64,000 nucleotides of DNA, taken from NCBI RefSeq assembly GCF_040581485.1, contig NC_090129.1:34706764-34770763 (forward strand), given 5' to 3'. The translations under genes were made by a program, and so were the position numbers. Below the pieces are notes generated by a model. That model saw only the letters and a list, made by a program, of their open reading frames with translations, did no database searches and was not told the origin of the DNA. Positions 24,177-36,138 of this stretch are shown here, piece by piece (within the stretch, counting starts at the first letter, position 1; each line of letters starts with the position of its first letter). Origin of the DNA: Linepithema humile (Eukaryota; Arthropoda; Insecta; Hymenoptera; Formicidae).

Positions 24177-25853
24177 TTACGTTCTTGTAATGTTGTAAAG
24201 ATATTCGAGGTTTTTACTTATAATAGGATGGACATCCGGAATTGGATTGGCATCGCATGAAACACCATAAGTAGATACACCGACAAGTTTGCCTTCGTAT
24301 ATCAGAGGGCTGCCTCTGTCACCCTAAATAATAGTCATAATATTAATATTAATAACATTCAATATTATGACGCTCTTATTTTATTTTAAATTTATTATCA
24401 CATATTTTCGACGATTAAGATTATTTTTATTTTATGTTTTAAACTTTTTATTCTAAATTAATTGCTATTAATGTAAATTTAATTAACAAAAAAAATTTTA
24501 ATTTAATTAGTAAAAATCTTCCGATGAAATATTTGTTTGAAGATGTCTTAAAATTTTCAATTCTATTTTTAATATAGTCATAATCGCTTACCTTGCAAAA
24601 ATCGCTTTCGGACTCCGGTTGAGTGCAGAATTCCGAGTCAGTGAGAGTTTTCTTGTGGAACGACTGGCATTTTTTAGAATCTATCGTTTTTAACGTGACG
24701 CTCTTCAAATTGGCAGTTTTCTTTCCTTCACGATCAGCCATCATCCATCCAACCATTTGTAGTTTTGCATCCAACGGTACTTCCGTTTCAGACAGTGGAA
24801 TCGGCTGCACTTTCTCTCCGAAATGAAGTGGTCGAAAGAGCTGCAAAAAACTTGTTTATTGTTTGATTGCTTTCAATATTGCAAAAACAAGTTTGTCGAA
24901 ATAGGTTTCTATCAGGAAATTTTTGTAATTTTTAATATTTTATACAAATAATTAAGCATTGCATTGGTGCTCAAATAATAATTTCTAATACTTTACTTAA
25001 ATAAAATATAAATACTTTTTTTCATATTTATTTAACTATTAAAAATTTTGAGTTAAGCATTTGTAGCATTGAAATAATTCATATGCTAAAATAAAAGGTA
25101 ATGTGTTGGTGAAAATCAATTATAATATAAACATACCCTAAGCACACCAAGGCCGCTCACAAAGGGATTTTCAGTCGGATTGAGATAGTGATTTTGTGAG
25201 AACATTTCTTTGGTTAAAATACGAATACCGCTGGGTTTGAGAGTGCACGTGCCGCTAACCACAGCTATATCATTCATAACGTTCCAGACATGTGGAAATG
25301 ATGGGACACATCGGTCCGATGTGACAACGTGATACTCATCAATTATAGCGCCAGAACAAACGTGTCTACCATTCTTTCTAATTGATACAATGGATAGCTG
25401 CTCAACATCACAATCATTTTGCGCTATCTTAGCATTGATACCTAATAAATTGATACATACATTAATATTTATTATCTTTTTAAAACACAATTAGTTAACT
25501 TTTGGAAATTTATTTTGTCCAAAAATTAAAAAATGACACTTTTTTTAACATTTAAATTGTGGACCAATTTTTAATAACCTTAAAGTGCAAAAAAACTCTA
25601 AAAAAATTTACATATTTATTTTAAAATTTAAATAAAATTATTACGTGTTTATAAAATTAAAACATCAAATATATATATGTATATATAATGTTAGTAAAAT
25701 ATAAAAAATTAAAATGCACGAACACGAATAACCAATGTGCGGCACTGTACGTTTAATGTAATCATAATGTTTAAAAACGATATAACTAATAAATTACATA
25801 CCACTAATGGCGATGAAAATGGAAATCCACGCGAGTTGCAACATTGCGAGCAT
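24177..25853 (-). CDS. Serine protease homologue without catalytic triad
   Basis: Four exons (25853-25802, 25441-25137, 24840-24592, 24323-24177) code 250 residues, with the same four-exon plan as the protease at 15.8-17.3 kb. Signal peptide MLAMLQLAWISIFIAIS is present; a second Met three codons on is an alternative start. The S1 fold is recognisable, but every catalytic residue is replaced: TAAHC has become TSDRC (His to Arg), the ND-I-GLL Asp site reads SGLGVL (Asp to Gly), and GDSGGP reads GDRGSP (Ser to Arg). The IVGG activation site is also missing. The reading frame and all splice sites remain intact, so it is probably not a decaying gene but a non-enzymatic homologue, a class known in insects as cofactors or binding proteins. 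A role here is inference. Confidence 0.88.
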
Positions 25854-25916
25854 CCCGCACGAAAACGTGGCTTCAACAGAATTTCGAAAATTCAACACTA
25901 CGCTTTCATTACTGTT

Positions 25917-25924
25917 TTTATATA
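25917..25924 (-). promoter_or_regulatory. TATA box of the serine protease homologue
   Basis: TATATAAA on the minus strand about 65-70 bases before the first ATG, the same arrangement as in the active paralogue. This supports the gene still being transcribed. Confidence 0.6.
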
Positions 25925-26155
25925 CGATTGAATGTTTACGCAGTTGTAATTAATGATTAATTGCTTATATAATTTGGCAAGGGAAAACATGTACGTCATT
26001 CAAAATACAGGTGATAATGTGACATTTTTTACCAATTTCTGCATGATTCATGATAGATGATCTTCTTTCGTGAGAATATTAAAAATTTTATTTCTTTAAA
26101 ATCGTAAATTATTTAGGCAATGCATTTTCTAGTAAGAAGTAGTTTCTTATATATA

Positions 26156-26541
26156 CAGGGTGATTCAAAATAACTTGATGTCCTTGCAATGCCATATTCT
26201 TGAGTGAATTCTGAGACGATTTTTCCTTTTACAAAATTTTGTTTAAAGCTTAGTTTTTGAGTTACAATTGAAAATAATTTGCTACTTACGAGTCCGATAC
26301 AACGGATAGGCAGGGACGATGCAATGCGTCATGAGACGATAGTAAACACTTGACAGTCTCATTATATGTTGCGCGTCCTTGCCTGCCCGTTGCACCGAAC
26401 TCGTAAGCTGCTATGTACCTATTTTCAATTATAACTCGAAAATTAAGCTTCGGACAAAATTTTGTAAAAAAAAAAAATCGTCTCAGAATTCGCTCAAGAA
26501 TATGGCATTGCAAGAACATCAGGTTATTTTGAATCACCCTG
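26156..26541. mobile_element. Foldback MITE unique to unit 1
   Basis: A 386-bp palindrome with ends CAGGGTGATTCAAAATAAC and complement, bordered by TATA on both sides. Units 2 and 3 have uninterrupted sequence at the matching place (near 35860 and 45885). This supports insertion in unit 1 after the triplication. It has no transposase. Confidence 0.85.
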
Positions 26542-26801
26542 TATATAAAATACTAAAATTTCTTAAAAATTCTGAATTTATAAAAAGTTAATTAAAATTC
26601 AAGTTTGCATGTAATACACGAAAAATAGCACTGCAGACGTTTTCAACAAAGGTTAATGCTACATTATTTTTTATTTGTCAAATATTCTTACATGTTTTTT
26701 GTTTTTTTAATATAAAACAGCTAATAATAAGACTATATTCCACATTTCATTGAAAAATATTTTTTGCTCTAATCTTTGCCACTTTTGACATTAGATTTAT
26801 C

Positions 26802-29800
26802 TTAATTCCGATTTGCGAGTAAAACTGATATATACCCACCCGACGTTTTTAATATCTAAAAATATACACAAATATACGAATTAGTAAATAAAATTATACA
26901 CACACATAATATAAAATAATAATATATTAAAATATTAATAGATAATGATGAAGATGAGAGAAAGAAAAAACAAATAGGAAAAAATTAAAAAAAAATTTTT
27001 TTAGACATTGAAATTTTTGTACTCAAATAAAATTTACATTTAAAATTATAACATAAATTGCTATCTTACACTGCAGAATGTAGACATCGTCATAGGTAAG
27101 ATTTTCCCAGCTGTAATGTAGAGAGGTTTGTTTGTGCGAAGCAGTAAAAAAATTAGACTCTTTGCTTCCGCTGTTTCCAAAGTATACCATTTGCATTCGT
27201 ACACCGCGTTGTAAATCTTTTCGTACTTAATAAAATAAATGTCAAACTTAATGTAAAAATACATTAAAATAATGTAATAAGTATGTATTTTTAGAAATTT
27301 TTGCACTCAAGTACAAATGTGTATTTGCATTAATTGTAATTTTTTATGACATTTTGAGACTTAAAGAAAAATAGTTCTCTTCATCAGTTGAGTGTACAAT
27401 GAAAAAAAAAAAATTAATAAATGATTAACTCATGTAATCATATATGTATTTATTAAACAAAAGACTTACCTTTATTACTAGTAATTCGCCAGCAGCACAA
27501 TAGAGACACATATTAGTAAATGCAGTACAAATTACTGAGATAAGAAATATTGCTCTTTTGAGAGACACATTTTTCTCTTCGAAGATTACCTAATTAATGC
27601 ACATTTGTAATATATTAAATAAAATAAATTAAAATTTAATTATTAATATACAAAAGTTTTTATATATTTAAGTACACCTAGTATATGAGAAAAAAAATGA
27701 TTATAGACCGTGTACGACATTCCTCAAAAGATTAATTAAATAAATAATTTTTGAAAAATGTGGCTTAACTTACTGTAACGACAAGAAATCCGTAAGTACA
27801 AAACATAATACCGAAATAAAGAAATAATTGTAACAGCGTTAATGTGAAGGTATCTTCGATCATTGCAACAGATCTAAAAGAAAATTGTTAATTGTTATCA
27901 CATATACACACAACGTAATTCTATACTAAATAATTGTTTCAAATTGTTTCAAATTGTCTAAATAATATAATTATCATTTATGGTTCTTGAGATTTATAAG
28001 AAAATTTAGTTTGTAATGATTGCAAAGCGCGAAAAAGACCATTATAAAATTCAATAATTTCACTGACAAAAATACGAAATAATTTGATACGTTAAATATA
28101 CATATGCATGCCACTGTAAAATTCGATGTGTATAGTAATATAGAACTAATGTATAAAAATATTTAATAAAAGTAGAATAAGAAAATTAATTTTTGTTAAA
28201 ATTTAATCAATTTTAAAGTAAAAATACAAAGGCACATGTGTCATTTGTAAAAAATTTTTTGATAACATTATTGTGCAATAGGATTAATGCAATTTATTTC
28301 AAAATTAAATATAATGCGTGATCAATTTTAAACTGTGAATATAAATGACGTATTTGTATTACATAAAACGCAAGAAATTTAATGTTTTTGTTTCAAGGAA
28401 AACGCAAATTAGGAAAGATTGTCAAGATAACATATTCGCATAAATTCAAGTCTTGATGACTTATCAAAAAAACCGGTTGTGTGATACATTTATCGCGCAA
28501 CGCACTGCTGGATTTGTCATATGTGTAACTAATATGATTAACGAAATGTGTCAATATACAAATTCGCTAACTGCGCAAGGCTTATTGTGAGTACAAAACC
28601 TGAGAAGCCGTATATGATCCATGACATTGTTTCTCAGAGCCGCGATGAAGTTCGTGGATTTGCGCATCCGATACAAGCGGTTTGTTAAATTTTCCAATTG
28701 GCCACAAATATGAAAGATGAGAAGTCCGAGGAAATTATCAGTACCCGGGTAAGAAAGCCCAATCATCAATAGGGCGATGCATTGAATAAAAAATGTAAGT
28801 TCAAACTGCGGGCTGACGGATGTATCATAGATATAATATGCTTGTAGTGGTAATGGCCTGCTAGCATTGGTGACGTTTGTTACATGTCTTACGGTATACC
28901 CAAAGATGGAAGTAACTATCAAAACTGTTACTGATAATCCCGTTATGATATAGCTGAACGTGATAATTAGACGAGCGTTTTGAGCACGACGCATCATAAT
29001 GTCTCGCTCGTCGCGGGATTTTGATTTGACCCAGTCATGAACGATCATGGTCATTAATGACGACAATGCTTGAGAAAAGAATTGGTTATTTATGCGATAA
29101 ATGGAAATTATAATAACATGATCAAAAATATTCAAACAAAAAATTTAATAGAGATATATTGTAATATAAAAATATGCAGACGTATTCCTTAACAAACGGT
29201 GTTATAATAAACATTTGAAAATGTTGAAAATATTCGCGTTATAAAATTTTATTTTAAAATAGATGAGATGGTGTATATTACAAAAACTTTAACATTCAAA
29301 ACGATTTAAAATGTAAAAATTTTAATTCTTTTTTAATGTAAAAAATCTATTGTGGAAATTTAAACTACAAAATAAGATGTAATTGTCGTGCATACTAGTG
29401 TTTCATCCATTTCATTATTTACTTACTTTCTTTCTTCCACCACATAATGAATAGTTTCATGGAGAGCGACAATAAAGGTAAAGTGAATAAAATATTGTCT
29501 ATCATTGCCATCATGTCACCCCAAACTTTCAGTAGCAAATATAACGAAGGAGTAGTACAGACGCAAGTGATGACGATGATGACGCATAAAAATCGTAAAT
29601 TTGAAAACAGCTTCTCTTGTGAGCTGCCAGTTTCTTCCGGCCAAAGACCGATTATTTTCAAGCTGAAACGATTTAGTTGAACCGCCCACTCAAAATCTGA
29701 AAACAAACCAAGCTAATTTAAAAGAAGATAAATTATGATAAGAATTTACTCAAAATTTAGCATCTTCTTAATTTACAATCGTAGTTGCAAATGCGAAAAA

Positions 29801-29999
29801 ATTCACAAAATTATTTTTCGTTTTGCTAACATTCATCTTATTTAGGATTTTAACGTAACAGCAATAAAAAAAATAGAATCTACGAATTAATATTTTTGTG
29901 CTGTATGTTTATGAGACATGTAAGAAACTATGTTGCATGCAAATATTGTGTCGCATTTGTACAAGCACCTGCGTATCCCGAGAGTTTATTAGTATTCAT
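26802..29999 (-). CDS. Odorant receptor OR-2 (type A, unit 1)
   Basis: Exons 29999-29969, 29696-29427, 29068-28600, 27873-27774, 27589-27470, 27225-27070 and 26855-26802 code 399 residues. Exon 1 is MNTNKLSGYA, whose last base joins exon 2 to make the Asp of DFEWAVQLNRFSLK, followed by GLWPE. Other marks: GDMMAMIDNILFTLP, MIVHDWVKSKS, LPLQAYYIYD, HICGQLENL, LYCAAGELL, LYITAGKILPM and C-terminal KTSGGYISVLL. An AGTCT initiator-like word lies 18 bases before the ATG. It is an intact, probably functional Orco-dependent receptor. Compared with its copies OR-4 and OR-6 it has about a dozen differences in exon 3, so it is the older split. Confidence 0.93.
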
Positions 30000-30460
30000 A
30001 TCGCAGGCCATAAGACTCCGAACTGTTCCGCTGCTTGGATGAGACTGATGTGAGACGAGTGCTGTCACGCATGCTCGTGTAAAAAACGTCGCAATTATAG
30101 TCGAGTCTATCTATAGGCGCAATTTTTAATATTTCAAAAAGATGGGAACTGCCGTATTGTCAAAGTTTTGATGTTAAAGTTTTTCGCAATTCTGTTGGGA
30201 AAAAAAGTTGAACCCTTCTCTTTCCTTAATAAGGATGAAATAGCAAGGCAAGGGTTGCACCTACTTGTTGAATTCTTGCGCTTTTCGCCGACACAAACAA
30301 TTAATAAAAATAATTTTGCATTCTACAATTCGTGCATACAATTCTGACAATTGTGTATGATACATATAACGATATTAATAAGCAACAGGAATTTTTATAA
30401 TGTTTGGTTGTTCCGTTTAAACAGTAGCACTTAATATTTTATGTTTAATTTATACAATTA

Positions 30461-31083
30461 TATTTTGTTTTCTACCAAAAAATTGTGAGTATAGTAGCCA
30501 TTACTGATCGAGAAAATTGTAAGTCTATGAGCAACAAGATATTTGTACGAATTTTTATTAATGAATGCAATGATAAAATTGTACACAATGATTAATATAG
30601 AAAAGAAAACAAACAGTACGCAATGGCCTTTTTCGCCAACTTTTCTTATTCAAAGTCTAATCAATTCTAGACTGAAATGATTTAATGTCACTGTCCATTC
30701 AAAATCTACTTATTAAAAAAATTTGATAAATTAAATTGTTCTTAATTGTAAAGGAAGTTTGTAATATTTAATACAGCAATAATTCAAATTAAATTGTGTA
30801 TATGAGTGCGCGATTATAGAATGACACTCGCATAATTGTTTTAAAGCCATCCCTTTCTCCTCTGTTACTTTTTTATCCGCACAAATCACTTTAGTTCACA
30901 TATTCTAAAACTGAACAAAAAAATGTTGATTTTCAGCGTTGCACAATGTTAACTGTCCCAAGAATGCACTTGTCATACAATGACGTTATAAACTAAAATT
31001 GATCTTCATCACGACTATTGTCGCGACTTCAACGAGAATGATTCTCGAGCACCTCCGTATTCCGAGTTTCTCGAAGTATTCAT
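30461..31083 (-). pseudogene. Dead middle OR of unit 1 (exons 1-2 only)
   Basis: Exon 1 (31083-31053, MNTSRNSEYG, donor intact) and exon 2 (about 30705-30461, opening DFEWTV then LNHFSLELI) are recognisable. Exon 2 hits a stop soon after and is frameshifted through the middle. The end still resembles the WWKK region, but the donor reads AT instead of GT. No exons 3-7 follow before OR-2 begins. The promoter-side AGTCTCT word is kept 21 bases before the old ATG. Confidence 0.82.
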
Positions 31084-31907
31084 GTTGAATGCTGCCCAGA
31101 GACTACCTTCCGTCTCTCTGTCATAGGTCAACGTTACCCTCTCAGACAACGCGTATGCACGCAATAAAAATTTTTTACATTGTACAATGATAACTTACCA
31201 TAAACTCCTTTAATATTCCGAGCATCCCTTGTTGCAAGATTACGCCCCTTGATGCGAAGTGATAAAAAAAGTGTGCGTGCACAAAAACGTGGATAACAAC
31301 AGGTGGATGGTCTTGCTATTGTCCTTTGGAGCGAATATATGGCATGATGTATATCCCTCATGGTCCCACGCACTTATAGTCGATTAGACGTATATATTGA
31401 ATTCTGCAAAAAATTGGATGGTGCTCGAACTTTTAATAGCTTCCTTCCTATAGCTAGCAACAATAAAATTGTGTCATTGGTACAATAAAGATTTCATTTA
31501 CTTCATATATATATATGCTTCCAAAAACTGTGCATACAATTTTATTCATATGGATAAATACAATAACCTTTATTAAAAGGAAGTAATTTTATCTATTTCT
31601 ATATAATAACGGTTGAACTTTTACAATTTCTCACTTCTATCACTTGTTTTCAATAATTACTTACATATTTTAAATCCAGTAAAAATATACATATGTATAA
31701 ACTATGTACATTTATTTCTTAATAATAGTGAAACATGTAGCCTTTTTTCATATTAGTTTTTTTTTATATTAGGAGTAGTTTTAATGTTTCCTAAGTTTTA
31801 TTTAATAAACTTTGATATTTATCTTGCGTTTGTAATTTTAAATAAAGTTGGAATAGTGATATAATTTTTATAATGTTAACTAACGTAAATTTATCATAGT
31901 TTTAAAG

Positions 31908-34900
31908 TTATTGTTTTGTTGTAAGTAAAACAGAAATATAACTAGCAGATGTTTTTAATAGCTGGAAAAATATAAATACTTGAGTAAAATATAATGAGAT
32001 ATATAATTACCATTCAAGAAAATGTAAAAAAATAATAACTATTTTATATATTATACATAACTATACGTGTTGCAATATACGTATATGTAGTATATAATAA
32101 CATATCACCTATATAAAAATTATAGCTAAAATTTTTAATAACCTACGTTGCAAAATGTAGACATTGTTAAAGGAAACAGTCTACCGGCAGTAAGATAAAC
32201 AGGTTCATTTGTTCTGACCATTAAAAGAATCATATTCCGTGAATTTCGTGGTTCCAGATTATACCATTTATTAGAATATACAGCATAATGGATATGTTTG
32301 CACTTAAATATATTAAAAATTTAATTAAAAACTTTGGATAGAATATGAGTACACAAATAAAATTTATACGTGTTTTGTGCAATACACACACACACACACA
32401 CTCACACACACTCACTCACACACTCACACAAACACATTTATATATAAATAGTTCGATATAAAATAATAAATAATAATAATAATATATATTTTAACAATAA
32501 TACATGTAGATAATCAATTTTAACTGATATATTTATAAAGTTTTATATAGCTTTTATTTATGTAAATTTTAGTTGATAAAACTGAATTTGTATAATTGTA
32601 CCTTATTTTAAACAGTTAAAATACTAATTGTATAAAAAGGCAGAAAAAATTACTATAAGAATTAAGGAGTTGCTAATTTACTTGCGATAATAAAATTTCA
32701 CCGACAGCGCAATAAACGCACGAGTGACAAACGAAATTGATTATAATACATATGAGATATGCCGCACGAAAAATCGATAAGTCATTTCCACCCTCCGAAA
32801 GCTAGTCGTTCCATTATGAAATACAAAAATATAGAATATAATTAATAACTATTACAAAGTTGAAGTATCAATACAGATATATCAATGTATGTAGAGTATT
32901 GTATATATAGTTACTATTTTTATTATCAAGTTTAACTAAATTTAAGTCGTATCTTATATTATCGTTAAAAAAACTTTTATTTTTTAGATGCATCTCTTCA
33001 ATATCTTGCAGTAAAGTCACATCTTTTAAATTAAATTTTTAGATTACATTAATTCAAAATCAAGGAATCAAATAATAATATAGGACACTCGATTCGTGTA
33101 AATAATATTATCTTTATATGTGTCGAAATTATGTGACACACAAAGCACTGTAAATAAATTATTAAGTTGTACATTAAAAGCTTTTATAAACTTACATTTA
33201 AAATAAGAAATCCATAAAAGGAAAAAAGAATACCAAAGTATAAAAATAATGCAAGCATCATAATATTAAATATATGTTCTACGAGAACGATACTTCTATA
33301 AAGAGATGAATCATATGTTAATATTTATAATATATAAAAATTTTTTTAAAATTTTTTACTATATATTTTTACTTCTATACTTATATAAGATCAAAATATA
33401 TTTATGAAATATAAGATTAGAAATACGATACCTGAGTAGTCGCGTATGATCCGTCACACACATTTTCAAATTGTAAGCATAATTTATTATTTCCAAATGT
33501 AGAATGCGATTTCTTAGTATGTCCAATTGACCACAGATATGAAGTACCAAGAAACTAAAAAAACTATCAATACCTATGTAATGTATCATGCATAAAAACA
33601 AACATATACTTTGAGAAATAAATGTTAACTCATAATGTGGACTTTTAGTTGTATCATAGATGTAATGCGTTTGTAGTGGTAATAGTCTGCCTGGATCAGT
33701 AATATTTGTTATATATCTCACTGAAAGATTACAAACAGGCATAAGAATCAAAGCAAAGGAATTTCCTCCCACTAAGCAATATGCAAACTTAGTAATTGTA
33801 CGAGCAGTCTGTGCTCGTGTAATCATCTTCATTTTTTCCCATGGAGTTTTCGGTGTTCTCCAATCGTTCGCGATCATATCCATTATAGATATAACAGCTT
33901 CAAGAAAGTAAAAAAATATATTACAGATGATAAAAGTTTAGTTATTTAGTCTTATAATATAGTTTTTATGATACAATAATAATAAAAACCTTAACATTTT
34001 ATTACAAACTTAATAGCAAATATAATTTAAAATTAAAATTTATAAAACATTGCTACGACTTTTGAAGGTTTCACAAACACTTTTCTTAACGGTAACTTTG
34101 TAAAAAAATAACTAAATGTTTGTTAATAACCATAGTTTGTAGGAATTAAATTTTCTGAGAAAAAAAATTGTTTATATTACCGACCCTCGTATTTTATGAA
34201 AACGGTATTATTTGTGCCTCCTATAAAATATAAATAACTAACTTTCAAAGTTTACTTTAAAAAATTCAAAATGTAGGACAATTAAAACTTAAATATAGTA
34301 TTATCTTTATATCTTTATAGTTATCTTTATATAAGGCAATTATTTTACATTTAAATTTGTAGTTATATCTACCTTCTTTTTTCCACCAAAAAATTGCAAT
34401 TTTTAACATAGTGGAAATGATTGGTAAAGTAAACTGTAGATTGTCTATTATTAATATGATGTCTCCACTAATTTTTATCAGTGAATGTGTCATAGGTATT
34501 AAAAGACCAAAAAGTATACTAAAGAAAACCAGAAGCGTACGTAAATTACACATAACTTTATTCCATGCAGTTAAATCAGATTTAGGCCAAAGCCCTGCTA
34601 TTTCTAGACAATATCGATTTAATTTTACTGCCCATTCGAAATCTATTTGTTACAAAAATTGCAATTAGTTGCGCCAGAAATTTCTAAATAAAAATTATTA
34701 TTGTTATTAACTCATATTATTTAATTTGTCTAACATAATCCTGAATATAATCATAATCAATTTGATAAAAAGACATTTTTTAAATACTTTATCTCATATA
34801 AGCTAAGATTAAGTTTGCGCAATATTTTAAAACAATAGATTTAAAAAAAGAACGTAGGTATTAGTTTGTTGCTATTTTATCCAAGTTTTAAGATATTATA

Positions 34901-34987
34901 ATTAATAATGATTATTAACGGATTTAAAAAATTATAACATTTGGAATAAAGAGCACCTTGATATTCTAAATATTTTGAAGTTTCCAT
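31908..34987 (-). CDS. Odorant receptor OR-3 (type B, unit 1)
   Basis: Exons 34987-34957, 34642-34373, 33897-33432, 33295-33196, 32801-32682, 32302-32147 and 31961-31908 code 398 residues. Exon 1 is METSKYLEYQ; exon 2 opens DFEWAVKLNRYCLEIAGLWP. Marks: GDIILIIDNLQFTLP, MIANDWRTP, NITDPGRLLPLQTHYIYD, LHICGQLDIL, VYCAVGEILL, VYLTAGRLFPL and C-terminal KTSASYISVLL. Exon 3 is one codon shorter than in type A. An interrupted CA repeat sits in intron 5. Around 34000-34100 the intron lacks the mariner-derived block of its sisters. It is intact in frame and splice sites. Confidence 0.93.
32384..32433. repeat. Interrupted CA microsatellite (unit 1)
   Basis: (CA)n broken by CT steps in OR-3 intron 5. 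The same site carries about 35 pure CA repeats in unit 2 and only about 8 in unit 3. Confidence 0.8.
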
Positions 34988-35034
34988 GGCAAACGCAATC
35001 TATCTCTTTATGATGAAGCGACGTTAACTGTTTT

Positions 35035-35275
35035 TCACAGAGAAGTGTGTGTGTAAAATAAAAACTCTTGAAAACGTGAACAATCAACGTATAGAGCGAA
35101 CGGTTTAAAAAGTTCTACGCTCCCCTTTGTTGTGCGACTTTTTTCAATTCCTCTTGTAACAACTTCCGAGGTATTCATGAATAAAAACTGATATAATAAG
35201 CTGGTAGATAAGTACCTGCTCACTCCAGAGACTAAGTACGTTCATTTTTTCTTCTTTCACTGGTAATCGATTTTA
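35035..35275 (-). promoter_or_regulatory. Conserved block upstream of OR-3
   Basis: A block of about 240 bases is repeated upstream of OR-5 and OR-7 and, diverged, upstream of OR-8 (about 58385-58611). It contains AGTCTCTGGAG (about 35229), a donor-like GAGCAG/GTACTTATC, a start-like ATGAATACCTCG and TAATCGATT at 35264-35272. It could be the promoter with a long 5' UTR, or a fossil first exon. The short open frames here are not convincing proteins. Confidence 0.5.
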
Positions 35276-36138
35276 AACGCGATGCGTGTGGTCTTAACTA
35301 TAGATCGTCTATAGACCGTGCAACACGTTGCGTGTAAAGTAAAAAATGCTTTTCTAGCACTAAAATTTTTTTAGTGTTCTAAAAAGTGCTTTAAAAAAGT
35401 GTTATATTTATACATTTTTATTTTGTGCAAATAAATAAAATCTCTTTTGGATAGAAGTAATGTAACTTTTTGCCAGGCAATAATGAACTTCAATACTCGA
35501 GATAAATCATTAACATTTAATTTAAAACTTATGATGAAAGCATGAAAAAAATATAATCACGTATTTTCACTTATAGAAATTCGGAATGTAGGACAATTAA
35601 AAAATAAATATAGTGCTATCTTTATATAAGCAAATTATTTTACATTTGAATTTGTAATTGTAATTTCACAAAAAAAAACATATGTACGTCATTCAAAATA
35701 CAGGTGATAATGTGACAGATTTTTGCCAATTTCTGCATGATTCATGATAGATAATCTACTTTCAAAAAATTAATAAAAATTTTAATTGTTTAAAAACGTA
35801 AATTATTTAGGCAATGCACTTTTTAGAAGCTTCTAAGAAGCAGTTTGTTACATTTATAAAAAATAGTAAAATTTCTTAAAAATTCTGAATTTATAAAAAG
35901 TTAATTGAAATTCAAGTGTGTGTGTAATACATGAAGAATAACACTGCAGTCGTTTTCAACAAAAGTTAATGTTACATTATTTTTTATTTGTCAAATATTC
36001 TTACAAATATTTCATTTTTTTAATATGCTAATGAGAAAGCAGCTAATACTAAAGTAGCTAATAATAAAGTTATATTGCGCAATCTATTGAAAAATATTTT
36101 TTGCTCTAATCTTTGCTACTTTTGACATTAAATTTATC

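Larger units (their letters stand above)
25988..35680 (-). repeat. Segmental duplication unit 1
   Basis: First of three tandem units, about 9.7 kb. On the minus strand it contains type-B OR-3, dead middle OR and type-A OR-2. Its left edge starts with ACATGTACGTCATTCAAAAT, only about 60 bases from the protease-homologue promoter. The same text recurs at 35681 and 45709. Unit 1 is the most diverged copy. It alone carries the 386-bp foldback element, and it lacks about 640 bp of intron-2 sequence found in units 2 and 3. Confidence 0.88.

Noticed and set aside
29447..29680. Plus-strand open frames opposite OR exon 2, repeated in every unit
   Set aside because: They are mirror frames of conserved minus-strand receptor exons and have no independent start or splice support.
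31134..31373. Open frame of 79 codons upstream of the dead OR in unit 1
   Set aside because: The matching sequence in units 2 and 3 does not keep the frame, so it is chance.
35035..35223. 62-codon open frame conserved in three units
   Set aside because: As a protein it shows no domain, and the OR-8 counterpart differs in frame. It is treated as a conserved upstream block, not a coding gene.
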